From assembly GCF_026167545.1 (NCBI RefSeq), contig NZ_CP110678.1, forward strand, positions 803,501 to 867,500: DNA of 64,000 nucleotides, given 5' to 3'. This DNA is from Sphingomonas sp. S1-29. Lineage in GTDB: Bacteria > Pseudomonadota > Alphaproteobacteria > Sphingomonadales > Sphingomonadaceae. A program made the translations under genes and the position numbers. Each line of letters begins with the position of its first letter. Position 1 is the first letter of the stretch. The notes under the pieces were generated by a model. That model was not told where the DNA came from. It did no database searches and saw only the letters and a list, made by a program, of their open reading frames with translations. Positions 6,789-15,366 of this stretch are shown here, one piece after another.

Positions 6789-7715
6789 TTGCAAGCGTTG
6801 AGCCGTCCCATTCCCCGCGAGGCGGTGCTGATCGTCAACGCGCATTCGCGCAAGGGCGAGGCGCTGTGCCACCAGGCCAAGGAAAAGCTCGAGCAAGCGG
6901 GGATCACGCTGATCGCCTCGCACGCCGTGCAGGATCCGTCGAAGCTGAACGACTATGTTCGCGAAGCCGTGCGCGACGGTGCCCCGATGGTGATCGTCGG
7001 CGGCGGCGATGGATCGCTGTCGCGGCTGGTCGACGACGTCGCCAACACCAATTGCGTCTTCGCGGTTTTGCCGCTGGGCACCGCCAACAGCTTCGCGCGG
7101 ACGCTGGGCTTGCCGCTCGATCTCGACGGCGCGATCGACGCGATCGTTTCGGGGCGGCTGCGCCGGATCGACCTCGGCATGATCGACGACGATTATTTCG
7201 TGAACGCCGCCGCGCTGGGGCTGTCGCCGATGATCGGCGACACCGTCCCGCACAAGCTCAAGCGCTATCTCGGGCGCGTCGGCTATCTCGGCTGGGCGCT
7301 GTGGTGCCTGCTGAACTTCCGCCCGTTCCGCTTGACCGTCGAGGACGAGCATGGCGAGCACCGAACCTGGGCGAGCGAAGTCCGCATCTTCAACGGCCGC
7401 TTTCACGGCGGGGTCGAGCTGATCGAGACCACCGATGTCGATAGCGGCGACATCGTCATCCAGGCGGTGACCGGGCGCAGCCTGATGCGGCTGGCGTTCG
7501 ACTGGTACGCCAAATTCTTCAAGCTGAAGTCGCGCAGCGCCAATACCGTCGAGTTCCGCGGGCGCGAGTTGCGGCTTCGCACCCGGCCGCACCAGAATAT
7601 CTCGATCGACGGCGAGAATCTGGCGCGCACCCCGGTGACGGTGCGCGTCGCTCAGCGCGCGATCGAAGTCGTCGTGCCCTCGGGGCCTTCGCCCTCCGCT
7701 CCCTCAATCGTATGA
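6789..7715 (+). CDS. Diacylglycerol-kinase-family lipid kinase
   Basis: A 308-aa cytoplasmic protein with a DAGK catalytic domain (about residues 10-135). Visible motifs are VLIVNAHSRKG, the nucleotide loop VIVGGGDGSLSRL (residues 68-80) and LPLGTANSFARTLGLP. The C-terminal half ends with the family's INIDGE-like motif (NISIDGENL). It phosphorylates a lipid such as diacylglycerol or sphingoid base; the exact substrate cannot be read. A stop codon just upstream leaves TTG at 6789 or 6798 as the only plausible starts. It converges on the PAP2 phosphatase gene with a 64-bp overlap of the 3' ends. Confidence 0.85.
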   Translation: MQALSRPIPREAVLIVNAHSRKGEALCHQAKEKLEQAGITLIASHAVQDPSKLNDYVREAVRDGAPMVIVGGGDGSLSRLVDDVANTNCVFAVLPLGTANSFARTLGLPLDLDGAIDAIVSGRLRRIDLGMIDDDYFVNAAALGLSPMIGDTVPHKLKRYLGRVGYLGWALWCLLNFRPFRLTVEDEHGEHRTWASEVRIFNGRFHGGVELIETTDVDSGDIVIQAVTGRSLMRLAFDWYAKFFKLKSRSANTVEFRGRELRLRTRPHQNISIDGENLARTPVTVRVAQRAIEVVVPSGPSPSAPSIV

Positions 7716-8398
7716 CGCCGCTGCAATATCCCGGCCACCCATGACGCCGCGACCGCCCAGGCGATCCCGACCGCCCATCCCGCCAGCACGTCGGTGGGGA
7801 AATGGACCCCCAGGAACACCCGCGAAAACCCGATCAGCAAGGTTAGCACCAGCGCGGCGCTGATCAGGAAGACGCGCACCCGCCGGCTGGGTTCGGCGCT
7901 CGCGAGCAACGCCGCCCCGGTCAGATAGACCATCGCCGAATTCATCGCATGGCCGCTGGGAAAGCTCGCCGAGCTGACCTCGACCAGATGCGGCACGATA
8001 TCGGGCCGAGCGCGGACGAAGGCGGTCTTGAGCAGCGCATTGAGCAGCCCGCCCGCCGCGATCGACGACGCCACGAACATCGCCAGCGCGAGCTTGCGCC
8101 GCGCCACGAGGTATCCGGTGATGAAGAACGTCACCAGCGTCAGCACGGTGCCCCCGCCCAGCGCGGTGAAATCGACCATCGCGTGCGAGAACCAGCGCGG
8201 ACCGATCGACGTCCCCGGATCGGCGACGCTGCGCAACTGGAGCAGCAACCAGCGGTCGATCGCCAGCGGATTGCCCTCGGCCACTTCGGACGCGACATAA
8301 GCGAAACCGCCAAGCGCGACGATGACGATCAGCAGCGTGACCAATATCCGCGTGTCCAACCGGTGGAGCCAGGTACCGTCGCTGTCGCTTGCAATCAT
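7652..8398 (-). CDS. PAP2-family membrane phosphatase
   Basis: A 248-aa integral membrane protein with about six hydrophobic segments. All three PAP2 motifs are present: KTAFVRARP (motif 1), FPSGHAMNS (motif 2) and SRVFLGVHFPTD (motif 3, with catalytic His and Asp). Such enzymes remove phosphate from phosphatidic acid, phosphatidylglycerol phosphate or undecaprenyl diphosphate. The ATG at 8396-8398 overlaps the TGA of the upstream M24 peptidase by 4 nt, so the two are translationally coupled. Its 3' end overlaps the lipid kinase gene. Confidence 0.9.
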   Translation of the reverse strand: MIASDSDGTWLHRLDTRILVTLLIVIVALGGFAYVASEVAEGNPLAIDRWLLLQLRSVADPGTSIGPRWFSHAMVDFTALGGGTVLTLVTFFITGYLVARRKLALAMFVASSIAAGGLLNALLKTAFVRARPDIVPHLVEVSSASFPSGHAMNSAMVYLTGAALLASAEPSRRVRVFLISAALVLTLLIGFSRVFLGVHFPTDVLAGWAVGIAWAVAASWVAGILQRRHTIEGAEGEGPEGTTTSIAR

Positions 8399-9771
8399 TT
8401 GGGGGTTCCGGGCTTGGGGTTGGCGGTGGGAGTGCCGCCTAGCAAGTACAAGTCGGTCTGGCGTCCGTCGAGATAGCTGACCCGGCTGCCGTCATAATAG
8501 GCATCCTCCTCGGTCTTGAACGATACCTGCTGGCCGCCCCATTCGGGCACCGCGGCGGTGGCGGCGAGCTCGATCGACCACGCGGTGTTGGGGTATAGCG
8601 GATAATCACCGCGCGGGTCGGGCTGCTGATTGTCCCAAAAGCCGATCGCGGTGCCCGCGCCGTGCCCATGATAGCCGATCGGGTGCGAATAGATGCTGGG
8701 GTTCAGCCCTTGCGCGATCGCCTTGGCCCGCGCGCGCGCCAGGATCGCGTTGCCGCTGTCGCCGACGCGAAACGAGCTCGTCAGCGCGTCCTGGACGCGG
8801 TTGTTGGCGGCCAGCCCGTCGCGCAGCCCCTTGGGCGCCTGCGTCTCGCCGGGACGCAGGACATAGGCGTTCTGCTGGGTATCGGTGTGCAACCGCAGAT
8901 ATTCGATGCCGAAATCGGTCCAGATCAGGTCGCCCGGCGCGATCACCGTGTCGCCGTCGAGCGTATCCTTCACCCCCTGGCGGCTGACCTCGACCGACGG
9001 GTGAAACCACGTATCGAGCTTGAGCGCGGCGATGCGTTCGCGGAACCACCATGCCACGTCGTCGGTGGTCGTCACGCCGGGGGTGATGACCTTGTCCGAC
9101 AGCCCTTCGCCGATGATCGCGTGCGCCAGCGCGACGATCTGCGGATAGCGCGCCATTTCGGCAGGCGTGCGCGTTTCGAGCCAGCGCACCGCCAGCGTCT
9201 CGTCGCGCACCACGCGCGAGCGGAGCGATTCGGGCAGCGCCGCCATCATCTCGTCATGCGCGCTGAGCGTCATGCCATCGGCATAAGCGGAGCGGCGCGA
9301 CGAATTGATCGCAATCCGCTTGGGGTTACGCACCGCGATGATCTCGGTAAGCCGCTTCCATTGGTCGGGTTGGATGTTGGGGTCCCAATCGGCTTCGAAC
9401 AGATCGCCGAGCGGGTAGCGGCTGACCGTCAGCCGCTCGAACGGCAAGCCCTCGCCCGAATCGAAGAACACCAGGATCGTCCGCCGCCGCGCCGCCATGC
9501 TCTCGGCATCGAGCATCGAGGCGACCACCGGCTCCTCGAAATTCTCGCGCGCCACCAGCACCCACATGTCGATTCCCTGTTCGCGCATGATCGCAGGCAC
9601 CACGGTGTCGAGCCGTTCCTTCAGCCAGCCGTCTATCACCGCGGCCCGCTCGCGCAGCGGCAGCACCGCCGGGTAGGCCGGGCGCACGTTTTGCTGCGCG
9701 CTCGCGGCCAGCGGCACGCTTGTGAGGCCAAGGAACAGCGCCGCGCGCCAAGCCACCGTCATCGCAAACAT
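8395..9771 (-). CDS. Secreted M24-family (Xaa-Pro) metallopeptidase
   Basis: A 458-aa protein with an N-terminal signal peptide (cleavage after ASA, about residue 25). A creatinase-like N-domain follows (about 40-210), then a pita-bread M24 catalytic domain (about 215-440). Candidate metal ligands are Asp in IWTDFGIEY and LHTDTQQN, His in SHPIGYHGHG, Glu in SIELAA and Glu in FKTEEDAYY. It probably cleaves N-terminal residues next to proline in the periplasm. The start is the ATG at 9769-9771; an alternative ATG lies 3 codons on. It is the first gene of a two-gene unit with the PAP2 phosphatase. Confidence 0.85.
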   Translation of the reverse strand: MFAMTVAWRAALFLGLTSVPLAASAQQNVRPAYPAVLPLRERAAVIDGWLKERLDTVVPAIMREQGIDMWVLVARENFEEPVVASMLDAESMAARRRTILVFFDSGEGLPFERLTVSRYPLGDLFEADWDPNIQPDQWKRLTEIIAVRNPKRIAINSSRRSAYADGMTLSAHDEMMAALPESLRSRVVRDETLAVRWLETRTPAEMARYPQIVALAHAIIGEGLSDKVITPGVTTTDDVAWWFRERIAALKLDTWFHPSVEVSRQGVKDTLDGDTVIAPGDLIWTDFGIEYLRLHTDTQQNAYVLRPGETQAPKGLRDGLAANNRVQDALTSSFRVGDSGNAILARARAKAIAQGLNPSIYSHPIGYHGHGAGTAIGFWDNQQPDPRGDYPLYPNTAWSIELAATAAVPEWGGQQVSFKTEEDAYYDGSRVSYLDGRQTDLYLLGGTPTANPKPGTPK

Positions 9772-9894
9772 CGCACCCCCGAAGTCGTTCAGTCAGTTCG
9801 CAGGCTACAGCACCGCGCGCATCGCGCCAGCATCAAGCGGCCGGTTCGCCACATCGCTTTGCCGCCGCGTGGGTGGTGCCCTATAGCCCCGCCG

Positions 9895-12276
9895 ATGATC
9901 CGCCCGCTTGTTCCGCTATTCGCCGCGATCGCCCTGGTGCTCACCGGCGATGCCCTTGCCCAGCAACAGCAAGGTGGGTTCGATCTCGACGGCCCCGCGC
10001 TCTCGATCACCGTGACGCGCGACGGTGTGACGCTGCCGATCACCGCGGTCCCGTCGCTGCGCGCGGGCGACCGGCTGTCGGCCAAGGCCTTGCTGCCCGA
10101 TACCAAGTCGGCACGCTATCTGCTGATCGGCACCTTCCTGCGCGGTGCCGCCAATCCGCCGCCCAAGGATTGGTTCGAGCATGCGGAAACCTGGAAATCG
10201 AAGGGCAATGTCCTCGAGCTCACGGTACCCGAGGGCGCCGAACAGGCATTGATCCTGCTCGCACCGCAGACCGGCGGCGGGTTCGACGCGGTGCGCGACG
10301 GGGTGCGCGGCCGCCCCGGCGTGTTCGTGCGCGCGGCCAAGGACCTGCATCAGGCATCGCTCGACCAGGCACGGCTCGAAACCTTCGTCGCGACGGTCGG
10401 GACGATCGCCGACACCCGGCCCGGCAAACTTGCCACCGCCGCGCCGCTGCTCGCCAAGGCGCTGGGGATCAAGCTCAACGCCGAATGCCTGACGCGGCCG
10501 CGCGCGCTGCAGGCGAGCTGCCTGACGCAGAACAAGGAAACGCTGGTGCTGCAGGCGCAGCGCGGCACCACCTTGGCCGAGACGCTCACCGGCACCCCGG
10601 TCGACGTCGCCTATCGCATCGCCGCCACCCCTGAGGCGGGCGCGGGCTATTACAGCCCCTATATCGGGCTGGCGCGCGACGTGGCGCGGCTGTTCGGTGC
10701 CTTCCGCACCGCGCAATACCAGTATCTCCCGGCGCTCACCGTGGCGCGCGGCGATGACCTCCAGCTCAAGCTCAACGCGCCGCCGTCGTTCCAGAATCCG
10801 CGGTCGGTGCTGCTCGCCCCGCTGCCGCCGATCGGCGTCGCCACGCCGCCGAGCTGGCAGCCGGGCAGCCGGACGCCGATCTGCCTCGCCCGATCCGACG
10901 TCGCAATCCCGCTCGACGACGCGTCTCTGCTGTTCGCCACCAACTATGCGCGCGACCTCGCCATCGCGGTCACCGTCGGCGGCAAGGCGAGCGAGATTCC
11001 CGTGCTCGTCGATGTCGCGGCGGGCGGCGTCCGCCCCGCCAGCCTCGACGCGCTGGCAGCGCTGACCGGCATCGAAGGCGGGGTGCTCCACGGCAAATGG
11101 GGGTTCGATCGCTTTTCGGGACCGCGGTTGCCGCTCGTGCTCGACGCGCCCGACGCCTGGCGCGCCGAACCAGACGATACGATCGTGGTCGGGCGCGAGC
11201 ATGGGCTGACGCTCAAGGGCGGCGCGGCGGCGTGCGTGTCGCAACTGACGCTGCGCGATTCGAAGGGAAGCGAGCGGCACCCGGCATGGACGGCCACCGC
11301 CGCCGACGCGATCGAAGCCAAACTCCCGCTCGAAACCGTGGCGCCCGGCGCCTTCACGCTGACGATCGCGCGCCATGGCGCCGCGCCGATGCAACGCATC
11401 GCGCTCAAGGGCCGCGTCGAGGCGAGCCGGCTCGATCGCTTCGTCGTGCATCTCGGCGACCGCGAGGCGGTGCTGCGCGGCAGCCGGCTCGACCAGGTCG
11501 CGCAGCTCGCTATCGGCGAGCACCGATTCGCGCCTGGCGACGTCAGCCGCGGCGAACAGGGCGATCGGATGACGATGCGCGCCGAGACCGCGCTCATCGG
11601 CCTGACGCCGGGGAAAGCCGTCCCCGCCACCGCGATTTTGCGCGACGGGCGCACGCTGCGCGTCACCGCGACGATCGCCCCGCCGCGCCCGTCGGCGACG
11701 CTCATCAGCCGCGAGGCGGCGTATCAACCGGCGCAGGGCGTGCTGCCGATCGCGCTGCCCGACGCGTTGCTGCCCGAACAGGGCAGGCTCGCCTTTTCGT
11801 TCCGCGTCGCCAACGGTCCGTTGCGCGAGGGGATCGAGCTTGCCGCCAAGGACGGCAGCGTCGCGCGCCTGGATTTCGCATCGGGCGCGCTGCAGCGCGT
11901 CGGCGAGGACGTCATCGTCGCCAGCGCGAGCGCTGACAAACTGTTCGATCACGACGTGTCGGGGCCGCTGCGCTTCCGGCTGCTGAACGGCGACGCGCCG
12001 GGCGACTGGCAACCGCTCGCGCATATCGTCCGGCTTCCCGAGATCACGCGGTTGGCTTGCGCACCCGGGCAGGCCGAATGCGCGCTGTCGGGGCGGAGCC
12101 TGTTCCTGATCGCCGCGATCAGCGAGACCGCCGATTTCGCCAACTCCGTCGCGGTGCCGATCGGCTTCGTCGGGGCGTCGATCGCGCTCCCCCGCCCCGC
12201 TGGCGACACGCTGTTCCTGCGGTTGCACGATGCCCCCGACGCGATCGTCCGGCTGACCTTGCCCAAAGCGCCCTAG
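9895..12276 (+). CDS. Large secreted protein of unknown family
   Basis: A 793-aa protein with a clear signal peptide (LVPLFAAIALVLTGDALAQ, cleavage about residue 22). The mature part is rich in beta-type sequence with no transmembrane segment. I recognise no catalytic motif. Four cysteines fall in two clusters (ECLTRPRALQASC near 200, and CAPGQAEC near 720), consistent with disulphide-bonded loops of a periplasmic or outer-membrane-associated protein. The start is the ATG at 9895; the frame is open for another 1.2 kb upstream, but that overlaps the divergent M24 gene. It diverges from the peptidase gene and ends 28 bp before the convergent Crp gene. Function unknown. Confidence 0.75.
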   Translation: MIRPLVPLFAAIALVLTGDALAQQQQGGFDLDGPALSITVTRDGVTLPITAVPSLRAGDRLSAKALLPDTKSARYLLIGTFLRGAANPPPKDWFEHAETWKSKGNVLELTVPEGAEQALILLAPQTGGGFDAVRDGVRGRPGVFVRAAKDLHQASLDQARLETFVATVGTIADTRPGKLATAAPLLAKALGIKLNAECLTRPRALQASCLTQNKETLVLQAQRGTTLAETLTGTPVDVAYRIAATPEAGAGYYSPYIGLARDVARLFGAFRTAQYQYLPALTVARGDDLQLKLNAPPSFQNPRSVLLAPLPPIGVATPPSWQPGSRTPICLARSDVAIPLDDASLLFATNYARDLAIAVTVGGKASEIPVLVDVAAGGVRPASLDALAALTGIEGGVLHGKWGFDRFSGPRLPLVLDAPDAWRAEPDDTIVVGREHGLTLKGGAAACVSQLTLRDSKGSERHPAWTATAADAIEAKLPLETVAPGAFTLTIARHGAAPMQRIALKGRVEASRLDRFVVHLGDREAVLRGSRLDQVAQLAIGEHRFAPGDVSRGEQGDRMTMRAETALIGLTPGKAVPATAILRDGRTLRVTATIAPPRPSATLISREAAYQPAQGVLPIALPDALLPEQGRLAFSFRVANGPLREGIELAAKDGSVARLDFASGALQRVGEDVIVASASADKLFDHDVSGPLRFRLLNGDAPGDWQPLAHIVRLPEITRLACAPGQAECALSGRSLFLIAAISETADFANSVAVPIGFVGASIALPRPAGDTLFLRLHDAPDAIVRLTLPKAP

Positions 12277-12303
12277 ACGTTCGGCTTCGCCGCGACGCGG
12301 TAC

Positions 12304-13035
12304 CTAGCGGCGCTCGGCTCCGGTACATAGCCGGCGATGGAGGTAGTTTTCGTCGAAGCCCGCGATCTGGATCAGTTTGATCGGGTCGATGATGTCGAGG
12401 CTGCCGCGGCGCAGCGCCATCGCACCCGCGATGCGCAGCTCCTTGAGCACGCGATTGATATGGACCGACGTCATGCCCAGCGCATCGGCGAGCACCAGCT
12501 GCGATAGCGGCAGCGCCACCTCGCCATCGTTGACCAGCCCGATGCTGTAGGCGCGCAGATACAGCTCGCACATCAGATGCGCGACGCGTTCGATGCTGCT
12601 GCGCCGCCCCATGCTGACGATCCATGCGCGCATCACGCTCTCGTCGATCAATTGCGCGGTGTACATCGCGCGCGCGATCGCCGGGTGATCGGCCATCAGC
12701 GCCTGCATCGTCTCCTTCGAGATCGTCGCGACCGTCGCGGTGGTGATCGCCTGGATGCTGTGGTCCATTTCGGGCAGCAGATTGACGTGCAAGTCGCAGG
12801 AATCGCCCGGCATCATGAACGCCATGATCTGTCGCGCGCCCGAGGGCAGGATCTTGTAGCGGCATGCCCAGCCGTCGAGGATCACGAACACCGGCCCCGG
12901 CTCGTCGCCTTCGCGGATCAAATCCTGCCGTGCAACAAAGGTACGAGTGCGCGCGGTCGCAGCTTCCAATGCGGCGACGTCGTCAGCGCCTAAAACGCTG
13001 AGTTCACGCATCTTTTGTACGAACCTATTGCCCAT
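12304..13035 (-). CDS. Crp/Fnr-family transcriptional regulator A
   Basis: A 243-aa regulator with a cyclic-nucleotide-binding-like sensor domain (about residues 10-125; IREGDEPGPVFVILDGWACRYK, LPSGARQIMAFMMPGD) and a C-terminal winged HTH (about 155-225; LPLSQLVLADALGMTSVHINRVLKEL). It lacks the N-terminal cysteine cluster of oxygen-sensing Fnr, so the signal is not evident. It shares long blocks with the second regulator at 20096 (AWIVSMGRR, RVAHLMCELY, the C-terminal NYLHRRL). It diverges from the small DAHGQ protein gene at 13207. Confidence 0.9.
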   Translation of the reverse strand: MGNRFVQKMRELSVLGADDVAALEAATARTRTFVARQDLIREGDEPGPVFVILDGWACRYKILPSGARQIMAFMMPGDSCDLHVNLLPEMDHSIQAITTATVATISKETMQALMADHPAIARAMYTAQLIDESVMRAWIVSMGRRSSIERVAHLMCELYLRAYSIGLVNDGEVALPLSQLVLADALGMTSVHINRVLKELRIAGAMALRRGSLDIIDPIKLIQIAGFDENYLHRRLCTGAERR

Positions 13036-13206
13036 CGATCAGCACTACACGCTTTTAGCATTTTAGGACATTGATCCGTGTTATAGTCCATTGTTAAGCT
13101 AAGTTGTGGCGTGGTGTCGGGGCGGGGCATATCAACGCTGCAAATATGCGCCAGGGCAATCGAACAACGGGCGCGTTCGATGCCCGTGTTTGTAAAAGGT
13201 CGATGC

Positions 13207-13494
13207 ATGCCTGAAAACGACAATACCCCGATCGTTTCGATTACCCCGCCCGCGACGCCCGATGCCCATGGCCAGGCTGCGCTGATATTGGTCGAAAGCC
13301 TGATCCACGGCTTGATCGAACAAACCGTCCTCACCACCAGCGACAGCGTTGCGATCGTCGATCGAGCGGTCGATGTGCAAACCGATATCGCCGAAGCATC
13401 GAACGATGCGTGCGAGATGTGGAAATCGCACGCGCTGCTGTCATCGATCGCGTCGTCGCTTGGACATGATCTCGAAGATGATGAGAAGCGCTGA
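13207..13494 (+). CDS. DAHGQ small protein A (paralogue of the 19649-19927 product)
   Basis: A 95-aa soluble, mostly helical, acidic protein of unknown function. It contains the block PDAHGQAALILVES (about residues 18-31) followed by IHGLIEQ. The same block occurs in the 92-aa product at 19649-19927, and the match continues weakly to the C-terminus (S-x-x-LL-x-x-I). The ATG at 13207 is preceded by AAAGGTCG. It lies 48 bp ahead of the GAF-GGDEF-EAL gene and diverges from Crp regulator A. It may be an accessory or adaptor for the enzyme behind it; that is inference from the repeated arrangement. Confidence 0.75.
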   Translation: MPENDNTPIVSITPPATPDAHGQAALILVESLIHGLIEQTVLTTSDSVAIVDRAVDVQTDIAEASNDACEMWKSHALLSSIASSLGHDLEDDEKR

Positions 13495-13542
13495 GCGCCC
13501 GCGGATTTCGATGACGCTGGCAGGCTCCGCGCGGCTCGCGAC

Positions 13543-15339
13543 ATGCTGAAAGTGCAGGACATCATTCTGGGGATGATGGCTGCCGACGAGCCGCTGCATG
13601 CCATCCTGTCGCGCCTGTGTCTCGAGGCAGAAAAGGCGTCGCCCGGCACGGCTTGCTCGATCCTGGCGATCGACCCGCTCGGATTGCTCCAACCCTTGGC
13701 CGCGCCCAGCCTGCCCCCCGGCTTGCTCGCGGCGCTCGACGGGCTGGCGATCGGGCCGGAGTCGGGGTCGTGCGGCTCGGCGGTGTATTGGCAGCAGGAA
13801 GTCGCCGCGACCGATATCGAGCATGACGCGCGATGGGCGAAGCACAAGCATCTGGTGCTGCCGCTGGGGCTTCGCGCCTGCTGGTCGACGCCGATCCTGG
13901 GCGCGTCGGGAGCCCCGGTCGGGGTGTTCGCCTTCTACTTCAAGGAACGCCGCGGCCCGAGCGCGGCCGAGCGCCGGATCGTCCGCCAGGTTTCGCAAAT
14001 CTGCCAGATTGCGCTCGATCGGCACCGCCGTAGCGAAGAACAGCATCGGCGGACCCTGGTCGACGAACTGACCGGATTGCCCAACCGGCTGGCGTTCGAG
14101 GCGGCATTGGCGGCGTTGCCGAGCGACCCGCCGGGCAACTGGGCGATCCTGATGGTCGATGTCGACAATCTCAAGATCGTGAACGACACTTTCGGGCATC
14201 GCACCGGCGACCATTTGCTCAAGACCGTCGCCGAACGCGTTTCGCTCGCGATCGCGGCCGAACCGATCTTCCGGATCGGCGGCGACGAGTTCGTGATCCT
14301 GCTGCAATCGCCTGCATTGCTGCGCGATATCGAGCACACCGCCGAATCGATCCTGTCGTCGATATCGCAGCCCACCGAATGCGGCGGCGACACCGTCGTT
14401 CCGCGCGCAACGATCGGCGGCGCGGCACCGTCGATCGATAATCCATCGGCCGAACGCGTCCGCCAGAACGCGGCCTTCGCGCTCTATCACGCCAAGGAAA
14501 CCGGGCGCGGCGGCTTTGTCCGCTACTGGCCGGGGCTGGGCAGCCAGATGACCCGGCGCCTGGGCCACCTCAAGGACGTCGATGCAGCGCTGCGCGAGGG
14601 GCGGATCGATGCCTTTTACCAGCCGATCTTCCTGCTGGGGACGCGCGAGGTGGTCGGGCTCGAAGCGCTGTGCCGGATGCGGATCGGCAACGAAATCGTG
14701 TCCGCCGCCAGCTTCCAGGAGGCGACGAAGGACGCCCATATGGCAGCGGCGCTGACCGCGCGGATGCTCGATATCGTCGCCAGCGATGTGCGATCGTGGA
14801 TCGACCTTGGCATCCCGTTCCAGCATGTCGGCATCAACGTGTCGTCGGCCGATATGCACAGCGGCGGCCTCGCGAAGCTGATCACGACCGCCTTCGGCCG
14901 CCACCGCGTACCGCTCAGCCACATCGTGCTCGAGGTAACCGAGACCGTCTACATGAACGATGACGACGACTTCGTGCAGAAGTCGATCGAGGTGTTGCGC
15001 GCCGAGGGGCTCAAGGTTGCGCTAGACGATTTCGGGACCGGCTATGCCTCGCTCACGCATCTGCTGAGCGTGCCGGTCGATATCATCAAGATCGACAAGA
15101 GCTTCATCGATCGGCTGGCGGTGAACGATGCCAGCGCGATCATCATCGAGGGGCTGATCGGCATCGCCAAGGGGCTAGGAATCCGCGTGGTAGCCGAGGG
15201 GGTCGAAACCGAGGGTCAGGCCGAGCATCTCGCCGCGATCGGCTGTACCCTGGGCCAGGGCTATCTGCTGTCGCGCGCGGTCGATCGCCACGCGACCACG
15301 CGGCTATTGCTCGACCATGCACAGGCGCGCGCCGCCTGA
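13543..15339 (+). CDS. GAF-GGDEF-EAL cyclic-di-GMP enzyme
   Basis: A 598-aa cytoplasmic protein. An N-terminal GAF domain (about 10-165) is followed by a diguanylate cyclase domain (about 175-335) with an intact RIGGDEF motif (about 243-249) and an EAL phosphodiesterase domain (about 345-590). The EAL part keeps GLEALCR, NVSSAD, EVTET, DDFGTGYASL, KIDKSFI, AEGVET and GQGYLLS, so both domains look catalytically competent. The GAF sensor may bind a small ligand. The ATG at 13543 lies 48 bp downstream of small protein A, and the two are probably co-transcribed. Confidence 0.92.
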   Translation: MLKVQDIILGMMAADEPLHAILSRLCLEAEKASPGTACSILAIDPLGLLQPLAAPSLPPGLLAALDGLAIGPESGSCGSAVYWQQEVAATDIEHDARWAKHKHLVLPLGLRACWSTPILGASGAPVGVFAFYFKERRGPSAAERRIVRQVSQICQIALDRHRRSEEQHRRTLVDELTGLPNRLAFEAALAALPSDPPGNWAILMVDVDNLKIVNDTFGHRTGDHLLKTVAERVSLAIAAEPIFRIGGDEFVILLQSPALLRDIEHTAESILSSISQPTECGGDTVVPRATIGGAAPSIDNPSAERVRQNAAFALYHAKETGRGGFVRYWPGLGSQMTRRLGHLKDVDAALREGRIDAFYQPIFLLGTREVVGLEALCRMRIGNEIVSAASFQEATKDAHMAAALTARMLDIVASDVRSWIDLGIPFQHVGINVSSADMHSGGLAKLITTAFGRHRVPLSHIVLEVTETVYMNDDDDFVQKSIEVLRAEGLKVALDDFGTGYASLTHLLSVPVDIIKIDKSFIDRLAVNDASAIIIEGLIGIAKGLGIRVVAEGVETEGQAEHLAAIGCTLGQGYLLSRAVDRHATTRLLLDHAQARAA

Positions 15340-15366
15340 TCCTTTCATTGGCGGGCGTTCGCCAGC

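Noticed and set aside
8662..9894. N-terminal extension of the 793-aa protein frame
   Set aside because: Covers the divergent M24 peptidase gene; the signal peptide directly after the ATG at 9895 marks the true start.
9916..12228. A 770-codon open frame on the minus strand
   Set aside because: Antisense shadow of the secreted 793-aa protein; no signal peptide or domain, Arg-rich, no SD.
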